Of a stretch of 30,645 nucleotides of DNA, positions 7,479 through 13,040 are shown in pieces (position 1 is the stretch's first letter; each line of letters opens with the position of its first letter). Under the pieces are notes generated by a model. That model worked only from the letters and a program-made list of their open reading frames with translations. It was not told the origin of the DNA and did no database searches. The position numbers were made by a program, and so were the translations under genes. The DNA is from Phil1 sp964612925. Lineage in GTDB: Bacteria > Bacillota > Clostridia > Christensenellales > CAG-138. The stretch is from the NCBI GenBank assembly GCA_964612925.1, contig CAZTFU010000022.1, positions 1-30,645 of the forward strand, written 5' to 3'.

Positions 7479-8614
7479 CGCGCGTAATAAGCGTTAAATT
7501 CAGGAATGGCGGCAAAAGCTATTTCTTTGACCCCGGCGAACTGGAAATACATGACGGGGACGGCGTTATTGTCGAAACCGCAAGAGGAATAGAATTTGCG
7601 GATGTTGTGGGCGATGTGCAGGAAATTGACGAAAGCAAGATCGTTGCCCCGCTCAAGGGTGTCATCCGCATTGCAACGGACTATGACCGTTCTCTTAGGG
7701 ATACCAACCGTGCAAAGGAAAAGGATGCATTTGACATATGCGTTGATAAAATAGCCGAACACGGGTTGGACATGAAGCTTGTTGATGTTGAATACTCTTA
7801 CAACGGTTCAAAGGTAATGTTCTACTTCACGGCGGACGGCCGCGTTGACTTTCGTGAGCTTGTAAAGGATCTGGCGGGCGTTTTCCGCACAAGGATAGAG
7901 CTCAGGCAGATAGGTGTGCGGGACGAGGCGAAGATGCTGGGCGGTCTCGGTTCCTGCGGAAGGCCCGTGTGCTGTAAGGCGTTTTTGTCCGACTTTGCAC
8001 CCGTTTCAATAAAAATGGCAAAGGAGCAGAGCCTTTCCCTTTCTCCCTCAAAAATATCCGGCATATGCGGCAGGCTTATGTGTTGCCTTAAATACGAGCA
8101 GGACTGTTACGAGACCATGCGCAAGCAAATGCCGCGCCCGGGTCGCGATGTAAGAACGCCCGACGGTGACGGTACGGTGCTTGAAAACAACGTTATAACC
8201 GAAAAGACCCGCGTGCGCGTTACCCTTGCGGACGGTACGTTCGATGTGCGCGATTATCCGTTCAGGGAGCTTATTCTGTTGAACAGTCGTCACCCCGAGC
8301 TTGTTGAAAACGACGAGGACGAAGTGACGCTTAACGATGATGCTGACGTTATCGCTGATGAGGATGAGCTGCTTATTACCGAAGAAAAGCCGCAGCAGAG
8401 CGTTCCCAGGCCGCAATTCGAACAACGCAAGCGCACAAAGCCGCAGCGGGTCAGGCCGCAAAGAACCGCCGATGCAACGGAAGGCGCAGACGATGACGTT
8501 ACCGTGGCCGACGAATACGAGGCAGACTCCGCCCCAAGGCGTGAACGGCGCAAGCCGCGCTATCAGCGCCGCCGCCCACGCGACAACCGAGCGCGACAAA
8601 ATGATAATGAGTAA
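7475..8614 (+). CDS. ricT: PSP1/RicT family protein with long charged C-terminal tail
   Basis: A 379-residue protein. The PSP1 domain fills residues 1-270 with its conserved cysteines in GSCGRPVCC (C161, C166, C167) and CGRLMCC (C198, C203, C204). In Bacillus, RicT joins RicA and RicF to form an iron-sulphur-containing complex that aids RNase Y processing, sporulation and competence. The ATG overlaps the holB stop by four bases. Unusually, about 105 extra residues follow the domain: first an acidic block (about 275-300), then Arg/Lys/Gln-rich stretches (about 310-330 and 355-375) separated by a second acidic patch. Bacillus RicT has about 275 residues, so the tail is an addition, possibly an RNA-binding disordered region (inference). 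Confidence 0.9.
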   Translation: MTRVISVKFRNGGKSYFFDPGELEIHDGDGVIVETARGIEFADVVGDVQEIDESKIVAPLKGVIRIATDYDRSLRDTNRAKEKDAFDICVDKIAEHGLDMKLVDVEYSYNGSKVMFYFTADGRVDFRELVKDLAGVFRTRIELRQIGVRDEAKMLGGLGSCGRPVCCKAFLSDFAPVSIKMAKEQSLSLSPSKISGICGRLMCCLKYEQDCYETMRKQMPRPGRDVRTPDGDGTVLENNVITEKTRVRVTLADGTFDVRDYPFRELILLNSRHPELVENDEDEVTLNDDADVIADEDELLITEEKPQQSVPRPQFEQRKRTKPQRVRPQRTADATEGADDDVTVADEYEADSAPRRERRKPRYQRRRPRDNRARQNDNE

Positions 8615-8655
8615 GGGCAAGAGCTGAGGTGCAATATAAATAATTAAAATGCTAT

Positions 8656-8688
8656 AAAAGGGGACAGAATGAAATTCTGTCCCCTTTT
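8656..8688. terminator. Strong bidirectional hairpin terminator after ricT
   Basis: AAAAGGGGACAGAAT (8656-8670) pairs perfectly over 15 bases with 8674-8688 around the loop GAA, ending in U-rich runs on either strand. It ends the ricT operon and marks the left border of the accessory island. The GGGGACAGAAT stem resembles REP-like palindromes seen in many metagenomic Firmicutes (recollection, not checked). Confidence 0.8.
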
Positions 8689-8752
8689 TAGCGGAATAAA
8701 TAAAGTATGTATCAAATGCCACAATTTCTAAGTGTCCAATAAATAGAAAATT

Positions 8753-8815
8753 TTAACCGCACAGGTTTACAAGCTAAATCTTACAAGTTATAATGGCCTT
8801 AACCGCAAAGGTTAA
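8753..8815 (+). promoter_or_regulatory. Consensus promoter flanked by two operator copies
   Basis: The promoter is TTTACA (8766-8771), 17-base spacer, TATAAT (8789-8794). Two 17-base copies of one palindromic site frame it: TTAACCGCACAGGTTTA (8753-8769), overlapping the -35, and TTAACCGCAAAGGTTAA (8799-8815), at the transcription start and touching the ribosome binding site. Centres are 46 bases apart. This is the classical layout for autorepression by the XRE protein encoded just downstream. Confidence 0.75.
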
Positions 8816-8829
8816 AAGGAGGATTTGCT

Positions 8830-9192
8830 ATGCTAACAAGTATAGGAAAGTATTTAAGAAAGCTTCGTATAGACAACGAAGAAATTCTAAAGGACATGGC
8901 GGGAGCATTAGGTGTTTCTTCCGCATTTTTGTCGGCGGTTGAGAACGGCAAGAAGAAAATGCCGGAGAGCTGGATGGAAAAGCTAAAGGTCATCTATTCG
9001 CTCACGGCAGAACAAGCGGAACAATTGCAAACCGCAGTTATTGATACCAATAATGTGGTGGAACTCAGTCTGCAAAATACAACGCTGGACAGTAGAGCCC
9101 TTGCCATTTCGTTTGCCAGAGAATTTGATTCCCTTGACGATGAAACAAGCAGAAAAATCTTTGAAATTTTGAAGCGGCGTAAGGAGGACTAA
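8830..9192 (+). CDS. XRE-family transcriptional repressor
   Basis: A 120-residue regulator. Residues 8-60 are a helix-turn-helix of Cro/C1 type: GKYLRKLRIDNEEILKDMA, the turn, then SSAFLSAVENGKKKMPESW as recognition helix and continuation. The remaining half is helical, with a C-terminus (FAREFDSLDDETSRKIFEIL) typical of partners of ImmA proteases. It probably binds the two TTAACC-N5-GGTTAA sites flanking its own promoter and silences the island. AAAAGGAGG directly precedes the ATG at 8830. The next gene, an ImmA/IrrE protease, begins four bases after its stop, matching the ImmR/ImmA pair of ICEBs1 and many phages, where the protease cleaves the repressor on induction. Base use is more AT-rich than flanking genes. 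Confidence 0.88.
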   Translation: MLTSIGKYLRKLRIDNEEILKDMAGALGVSSAFLSAVENGKKKMPESWMEKLKVIYSLTAEQAEQLQTAVIDTNNVVELSLQNTTLDSRALAISFAREFDSLDDETSRKIFEILKRRKED

Positions 9193-9196
9193 CCTA

Positions 9197-9721
9197 TTGA
9201 GTAATTATATGGTTGAAGCGAAATCGCGCGCAGATCTCAGATGTCTTGCACGCACGTTCAGAGAGCATTTGCACCTTGATGATGTACTGTACTTTCCGAT
9301 TGTGGAGCTGCTTGATGTCATGACCAAGCTTTTTAATGATTTTAATTACGAAATAGTTGAAGATAAAGTCTTATCGAAAAGAGTTCATGCAGACACGAAC
9401 ATCCGGACAGGACATATCCGGATCAAGGAAAGTGTTTATGATGGTGCATGTAATGGTGAAGGCAGAGACAGAATGACCATTGCGCACGAGATAGGTCATT
9501 ATTTTACCCTATGCTTTTGCGGCTTCAGATTGGAACGAAATTTCAGCGGAGGGAAAATTCCCATGTATCGTGATCCCGAGTGGCATGCAAAATGTTTTGC
9601 AGGAGAATTGTTGGTACCTGCGCATCGCGTTAAAGGCATGACCGCACACGAGATTGCTAAGCAATGTGGCGTTTCGTACGATGCTGCTCAAACGCAGTAT
9701 AAGCACTTGTCGAGGGAATGA
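9197..9721 (+). CDS. ImmA/IrrE family zinc metallopeptidase
   Basis: A 174-residue gluzincin-type protease with the zinc motif HEIGH at 97-101 and a third ligand Glu in CFAGELL (E136). The C-terminus (HEIAKQCGVSYDAAQTQYKHL) is the winged-helix-like tail usual for the family. Such enzymes cleave a cognate XRE repressor to derepress a mobile element or a stress response; the upstream gene is the obvious substrate. The TTG start at 9197 is chosen because AAGGAGG lies nine bases before it and the upstream XRE gene ends at 9192. It is cytosolic with no signal peptide. It is likely co-transcribed with the repressor. Confidence 0.88.
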   Translation: MSNYMVEAKSRADLRCLARTFREHLHLDDVLYFPIVELLDVMTKLFNDFNYEIVEDKVLSKRVHADTNIRTGHIRIKESVYDGACNGEGRDRMTIAHEIGHYFTLCFCGFRLERNFSGGKIPMYRDPEWHAKCFAGELLVPAHRVKGMTAHEIAKQCGVSYDAAQTQYKHLSRE

Positions 9722-9793
9722 TGCATGTTGGTTATCGTAAAAAACAAAAGACACATGGACAAACTGTTGGAGCGGCAAATCCATGTGGCTTTC

Positions 9794-9845
9794 GCAGAAA
9801 TATGTTTATACTTCCTATATTCTAAAGTGTATAACATATTTCTGC
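9794..9845. repeat. Widely spaced 13-bp perfect inverted repeat before the DUF4417 gene
   Basis: GCAGAAATATGTT (9794-9806) and AACATATTTCTGC (9833-9845) are exact inverted copies. The pairing extends by ATAC/GTAT after one bulged base. The AT-rich interior holds -10-like hexamers, so this could be a promoter-containing operator, a large stem-loop or the trace of a small element. Confidence 0.65.
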
Positions 9846-9856
9846 CCTTTGTCAAT

Positions 9857-9885
9857 CCGTCCGGACAAAATTGTGCCCGTCCGGA
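9857..9885. promoter_or_regulatory. Two direct copies of CCGTCCGGA spaced 20 bp
   Basis: CCGTCCGGA occurs at 9857-9865 and 9877-9885, exactly 20 bases apart, about two helical turns. Each contains a palindromic or near-palindromic TCCGGA core. They stand out as G+C-rich in an AT-rich gap and look like a binding site for a dimeric regulator. The regulator is unknown; the site does not resemble the XRE operators at 8753-8815. Confidence 0.5.
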
Positions 9886-9890
9886 TCGGA

Positions 9891-9910
9891 TCTGCTTTGG
9901 GCAAAGCAGA
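9891..9910 (+). promoter_or_regulatory. 8-bp hairpin just before the DUF4417 ribosome binding site
   Basis: TCTGCTTT (9891-9898) pairs perfectly with AAAGCAGA (9903-9910), loop GGGC. The AAGGGA ribosome binding site begins two bases later. It may stabilise the mRNA 5' end or tune translation. Confidence 0.45.
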
Positions 9911-9923
9911 GAAGGGACAGAAT

Positions 9924-10592
9924 ATGTCCAAGGAAAATTGCACTCGCGCCGGGTGTAAAGATGTTTTTCGTGCGTTTTTAGTAAAAAATGCGCACTATGC
10001 GGGTAAGTTGGAAATTCCTTGCATCGAAGCTGAGAATCGGCTACCCGCGAAACTTACCCCCTTTTCAAAAGCGGTAAGAGGTAAAGACTATGATACGTGG
10101 GTGCACTTCTATGAGGACGATGTAAGATTTGAAAGGCTATGGAATCAGCCGAACAAATACCTATCTATCCTCAAAAAATATGCAGGTGTTATTTCCCCCG
10201 ACTTCAGCGTATATCGTGACATGCCGCTTGTAATGCAACAATGGAATATTTATCGAAGCCGAGCAATAGGACACTGGTTGCAAGAAAACGGTTTGCCGGT
10301 AATAACAGATGTGCGTTGGGGTGACAGTCGGACATATGAGCTGTGCTGTGCAGGCGTACCTGTCAATTCAACAATTGCAATCGGTTCTCATGGTTGCATT
10401 AGGCTTTTACAGGAACGTAAGCATTTTATACAGGGTCTTGATTATGTTGTGAACAGGCTGAGGCCGAAAACAATTATTGTTTACGGAACAGCTCCGGATG
10501 CTATCTTTTCAAGATATAAGGAAGCAGGTATTGAAATACTGCAGTTTGACAGCGATTATATGATCGCACACAAGAAGGCGGTGAACGCCTGA
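9924..10592 (+). CDS. DUF4417 family protein
   Basis: A 222-residue protein that I recognise as DUF4417. Signs are the opening CTRAGCKDVF, the KDYDTWVHFYEDD segment, YLSILKKYAGVISPDFSVYR, DMPLVMQQWNIYRSRA, a VRWGDSRTYELCCAGVP block and the IAIGSHGCIR segment. The family is common on phages, integrative elements and plasmids of Firmicutes, and its function is unknown. Start chosen: ATG 9924, which follows AAGGGA. An upstream in-frame ATG at 9783 would add 47 residues running through the repeats and a hairpin with no conservation. Its stop overlaps the next start by one base (TGATG), so it is coupled to the DUF6883 gene. Confidence 0.8.
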   Translation: MSKENCTRAGCKDVFRAFLVKNAHYAGKLEIPCIEAENRLPAKLTPFSKAVRGKDYDTWVHFYEDDVRFERLWNQPNKYLSILKKYAGVISPDFSVYRDMPLVMQQWNIYRSRAIGHWLQENGLPVITDVRWGDSRTYELCCAGVPVNSTIAIGSHGCIRLLQERKHFIQGLDYVVNRLRPKTIIVYGTAPDAIFSRYKEAGIEILQFDSDYMIAHKKAVNA

Positions 10593-11002
10593 TGGGAGCA
10601 GGATTTCATGGTGGTTTTGGTGGAACTAAAGGCGCAAGTGAAAACAGCGCACCGGTCAATTCCAGCAAAGACGTGAGGTATAGTAAAAAGAAGACTGAGG
10701 GGTATTTGCTCAATCTCAGCCATCCCAAAGGTGGTGCGAAGGCCAAATTCATGGAAGATGTTTTGGGCTACTCACAGAGTGATGCGAAGACATTTCATAA
10801 AAATGTAGTATCGTCGCTTATCGGAAAAACCCCTACAAAAAGCGAAGTCACTCCGTTTGGTATCAAACACACCTACAAAACTAAAATAACAGGAAAAAAT
10901 GGCAAATCAGTTAGTGCCAATGTAGTCATTGTGATACAAAAAGACAACGGAAGAGTCACATATAAGATTGTAACCGTTTATCCTGATAAGAAGGGAGAAT
11001 AA
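10592..11002 (+). CDS. DUF6883-like toxin-domain protein (orphan polymorphic-toxin C-terminus)
   Basis: A 136-residue protein. The first 37 residues are a flexible Gly/Ser/Asn/Lys-rich leader (GAGFHGGFGGTKGA..., SSKDVRYSKKK). A compact domain follows from YLLNLSHPKGGAKAKF (38-53) to IVTVYPDKK, which resembles DUF6883, a domain found at the C-terminal tips of polymorphic toxins and in stand-alone small proteins. The leader looks like the linker that usually precedes a toxin tip in a longer protein, so this may be a detached toxin cassette. Catalytic residues are not established; H44, K46 and K50 are candidates only. It is coupled to DUF4417 upstream, and the DUF4926 gene starts two bases after its stop, the spacing of a toxin-immunity or toxin-antitoxin pair (inference). 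Confidence 0.65.
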   Translation: MGAGFHGGFGGTKGASENSAPVNSSKDVRYSKKKTEGYLLNLSHPKGGAKAKFMEDVLGYSQSDAKTFHKNVVSSLIGKTPTKSEVTPFGIKHTYKTKITGKNGKSVSANVVIVIQKDNGRVTYKIVTVYPDKKGE

Positions 11003-11004
11003 TC

Positions 11005-11190
11005 ATGAAAGAATTAGATGTCGTCAAACTGGTAAAAGATTTCAAAGGTCTTACTGCCGGCACCGAGGGTACTATTGTACTCGAATATGATGGAACAGCA
11101 TATGAAGTGGAATTTGTCGATTCCGAAGGCGAAACCATTGATGTTCTGACAACTCCTGCTGATATGATAGCGCTTGTTGACCATCCGTAA
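11005..11190 (+). CDS. DUF4926 small protein, probable immunity/antitoxin partner
   Basis: A 61-residue protein matching DUF4926: the KELDVVKLVKDFKGLTAGTEGTIV opening forms small SH3-like beta strands, followed by the acidic YEVEFVDSEGETIDVLT. It is acidic overall, opposite in charge to the basic upstream DUF6883 protein, as expected for a neutralising partner. My recollection is that DUF6883 and DUF4926 genes often neighbour each other. AAGGGAG lies eight bases before the ATG. The gene ends just before the bidirectional terminator at 11201-11234, so it closes the island operon. Direct evidence for immunity is absent. Confidence 0.7.
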   Translation: MKELDVVKLVKDFKGLTAGTEGTIVLEYDGTAYEVEFVDSEGETIDVLTTPADMIALVDHP

Positions 11191-11200
11191 TAACCCAAAT

Positions 11201-11234
11201 CGAAAAGCCGACAGCAAAAGCTGTCGGCTTTTCG
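11201..11234. terminator. Bidirectional terminator shared by the DUF4926 gene and tRNA-Arg
   Basis: A perfect 15-bp stem (11201-11215 with 11220-11234) with loop AAAA and U-rich 3' arms on both strands. On the minus strand it begins immediately after the encoded CCA of tRNA-Arg, with no spacer; on the plus strand it ends the accessory operon. Confidence 0.85.
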
Positions 11235-11311
11235 TGGCCTCCCCGGCGCGATTCGAACGCGCGGCCTTTCGCTTAGGAGGCGAACGCTCTATCCTGCTGA
11301 GCTACGGAGAG
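11235..11311 (-). tRNA. tRNA-Arg (anticodon CCU)
   Basis: A complete cloverleaf on the minus strand. The acceptor arm is CTCTCCG with CGGGGAG, the D arm is GCTC/GAGC, and the anticodon loop is CTCCTAA giving anticodon CCU (reads AGG). The T arm is GCGCG-TTCGAAT-CGCGC. The 3' CCA is encoded (11235-11237). It forms the right edge of the AT-rich island, a common type of insertion site, but I found no integrase gene or repeated tRNA end. Confidence 0.95.
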
Positions 11312-11387
11312 ATAAACCAAAGCGGCACTGCGCCATAAAAAAGGCGCGGCATAGTGCCTATATAAAGTACGGCTTTTGCCGAACGTA
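11312..11387 (-). other. Structured leader of the tRNA-Arg transcript
   Basis: Between the predicted start (about 11387) and the tRNA lie about 75 bases with two hairpins. GCC-GGC pairing around 11370-11381 forms a small stem with an AAAA loop. A longer stem pairs 11353-11358 plus 11343-11347 with 11324-11334, with a T-run in its loop. It could be simple 5' leader removed by RNase P, or an attenuating structure. Confidence 0.4.
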
Positions 11388-11393
11388 CATTAA

Positions 11394-11422
11394 ATTATAC
11401 CGCGTCGACTTCGTATTGTCAA
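11394..11422 (-). promoter_or_regulatory. Perfect-consensus sigma-A promoter of tRNA-Arg
   Basis: On the minus strand, TTGACA (11417-11422), 17-base spacer, TATAAT (11394-11399). Both hexamers are exact matches, as expected for a strongly expressed stable RNA. Confidence 0.85.
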
Positions 11423-11492
11423 TACATATGTGTGGGAGGATCTGTTTTTGAGCTGTCTGTTGCGGCGGTTCGTGCCATTTCATTGAGCAGCA

Positions 11493-11521
11493 TTGTTTTT
11501 ATTTTGGTACGGGAGTATAAT
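11493..11521 (+). promoter_or_regulatory. Candidate sigma-A promoter of the S41 peptidase gene
   Basis: TTGTTT (11493-11498), 17-base spacer, TATAAT (11516-11521), 38 bases before the ATG at 11559, which follows AAAAGGAG. Confidence 0.6.
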
Positions 11522-11558
11522 TAAATGCAGTGTAAATCCGCAATAAAAGGAGTTTGTC

Positions 11559-12824
11559 ATGACCAAAACCGAGATATTCGAAGAGGTAGTCGATATAGTA
11601 AAAACGGATGCTTCATTCTGCAAGGATGAGCATGGCGCCGACTGTGAAAAATACCGCTCCATGATTTTTGACGATATGGATGACAGGGAGTTTTTATACC
11701 TGATGCAATCCTATATTGCCTCGTTCCATGTGCTCGGGCATTTGAGCTTTTATCAAAACAGCAGTGCATTTTTGTCATTTGGCGTAATGCGTTATAAAAA
11801 CGCACTGTATGTTACCGAGGTTGCGCCCGATTCACCCATCAAGGTTGGGGACAAAATAGAATGTATAGACGGTTACGGCGTGGATGAATACGCTCTTCTT
11901 CATAATGATATGCTGTATGGTGAAGCCGAAGAGCGGCAGGGCATATGCTGGCGCAAGCTATTAAGATTTGCAAACGAGTTGACCGTAAGGCATGCCGACG
12001 GCAGTGTAAGTCTCTGCCCCGTTCCGCTTACGAATGATTGGCCCGATACCGACAAGTACTATTGCAAAAGGCTCCGCGAGAATGTTGCGTATATGCGCCT
12101 TATGGATTTTGCGGACGATATCGCCATTGCAAATATGTATAAGGAAAATGATGCACTCCTTCGCAGCAGTGAATATTTGATAATAGACGTGCGCGCAAAC
12201 GGCGGCGGCAATGACAGCGCATTTATGCCACTGCTTGAGTTTTGCTTGGGTGAAGGCGAAAAATCGACCGACCTAAAGGACGGTATATTCGATTCGGGCA
12301 TGGAAATAAACTACTCCGCACGCAACTGCGACAGCCGCATTAAAATGTTTGAAGAGCATCTGAAAGGCGATATTCCCGCCGACACACGAAGTATGCTCAC
12401 ATCATTCCTTGAATCGATGAAGGAAATGTACGGCAAGGGCTTTGTTAAATATGAAAGCGATATTCGTGAAGAAAATCCCTATATCGGCTCTCCCCTGCCC
12501 AAAAAAGTATTTATAATCACGGATGAAAACTGCGGAAGCTCGGGCGACGCATTTGTTGACACGATGCGAAAATCGTCAATCGTTACCGTTGTGGGTCGCC
12601 CCACAATGGGAATACTGGATTTTTCAAACTGCACATATGCGGATTTTGGCGATTATCAACTTGTATACCCGACCTCGCGCAATCTTTATTTGGATAAGGG
12701 TGTGCAAATGCGCAATCACGGCGTACCTGTGGATATCTACATTCCATGGACACCCGATCATTTGAAGAGAGATGTTGAGCTTGATACCGTTTTGGAGCTT
12801 ATCGACTCCGATTCAAAAGAATAA
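11559..12824 (+). CDS. S41-family peptidase, cytoplasmic, PDZ-containing
   Basis: A 421-residue protein. A helical N-terminal region (1-75) is followed by a short PDZ-like module (about 75-135; LYVTEVAPDSPIKVGDKIECIDG). The S41 protease core comes next, with YLIIDVRANGGGND and the nucleophile region NCGSSGDAF (324-332). The last part, PTSRNLYLDKGVQMRNHGVPVDIYI, is typical of C-terminal processing or tricorn-like peptidases. There is no signal peptide, unlike CtpA/CtpB, so it probably works in the cytosol on unknown peptides or proteins. It is monocistronic: it has its own promoter and a terminator at 12860-12894. Confidence 0.8.
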   Translation: MTKTEIFEEVVDIVKTDASFCKDEHGADCEKYRSMIFDDMDDREFLYLMQSYIASFHVLGHLSFYQNSSAFLSFGVMRYKNALYVTEVAPDSPIKVGDKIECIDGYGVDEYALLHNDMLYGEAEERQGICWRKLLRFANELTVRHADGSVSLCPVPLTNDWPDTDKYYCKRLRENVAYMRLMDFADDIAIANMYKENDALLRSSEYLIIDVRANGGGNDSAFMPLLEFCLGEGEKSTDLKDGIFDSGMEINYSARNCDSRIKMFEEHLKGDIPADTRSMLTSFLESMKEMYGKGFVKYESDIREENPYIGSPLPKKVFIITDENCGSSGDAFVDTMRKSSIVTVVGRPTMGILDFSNCTYADFGDYQLVYPTSRNLYLDKGVQMRNHGVPVDIYIPWTPDHLKRDVELDTVLELIDSDSKE

Positions 12825-12859
12825 GTTTGCTGCCTATCAGCCGTGCGGACGAATTTTAA

Positions 12860-12894
12860 GCGACAAGGACAAATACTGCCTCGTCGCCTTTTTT
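12860..12894 (+). terminator. Terminator of the S41 peptidase gene
   Basis: GCGAC (12860-12864) plus AGG pairs with CCT and GTCGC (12879-12887) with one mismatch, followed by CTTTTTT. Confidence 0.7.
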
Positions 12895-12979
12895 ATTGCG
12901 GGAGCCTTCCAAAACAAAGGCTCATGTCTGCCCATATACTCAGAGCATCAGGAAAAATGGCAGAGAGCCGCTTCCTTCA

Positions 12980-13017
12980 ATACAAAAATGCGGAGCAGTT
13001 TTTGTCTGCCCCGCATT
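12980..13017 (-). terminator. Terminator of the PLP-enzyme gene
   Basis: On the minus strand, AATGCGGGGCAG (13006-13017) pairs with CTGCTCCGCATT (12987-12998) with one mismatch, followed by TTTTTGTATTG. It lies about 25 bases after the stop of the PLP gene. Confidence 0.75.
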
Positions 13018-13040
13018 GGTTTTATCTTTAGTTTTCTCGC

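Noticed and set aside
9397..9420. TCCGGA-containing repeats inside the ImmA gene resembling the 9857-9885 sites
   Set aside because: They encode conserved-looking protein (NIRTGHIRIK) and the match is short, so chance is the simplest reading.
9857..9910. Possible CRISPR array
   Set aside because: Only two short repeat copies with a very small spacer; no cas genes.
9783..9923. Upstream extension of the DUF4417 gene to ATG 9783
   Set aside because: The added 47 residues cross the inverted repeat and hairpin, have no conserved family sequence and lack a ribosome binding site; ATG 9924 is better placed.
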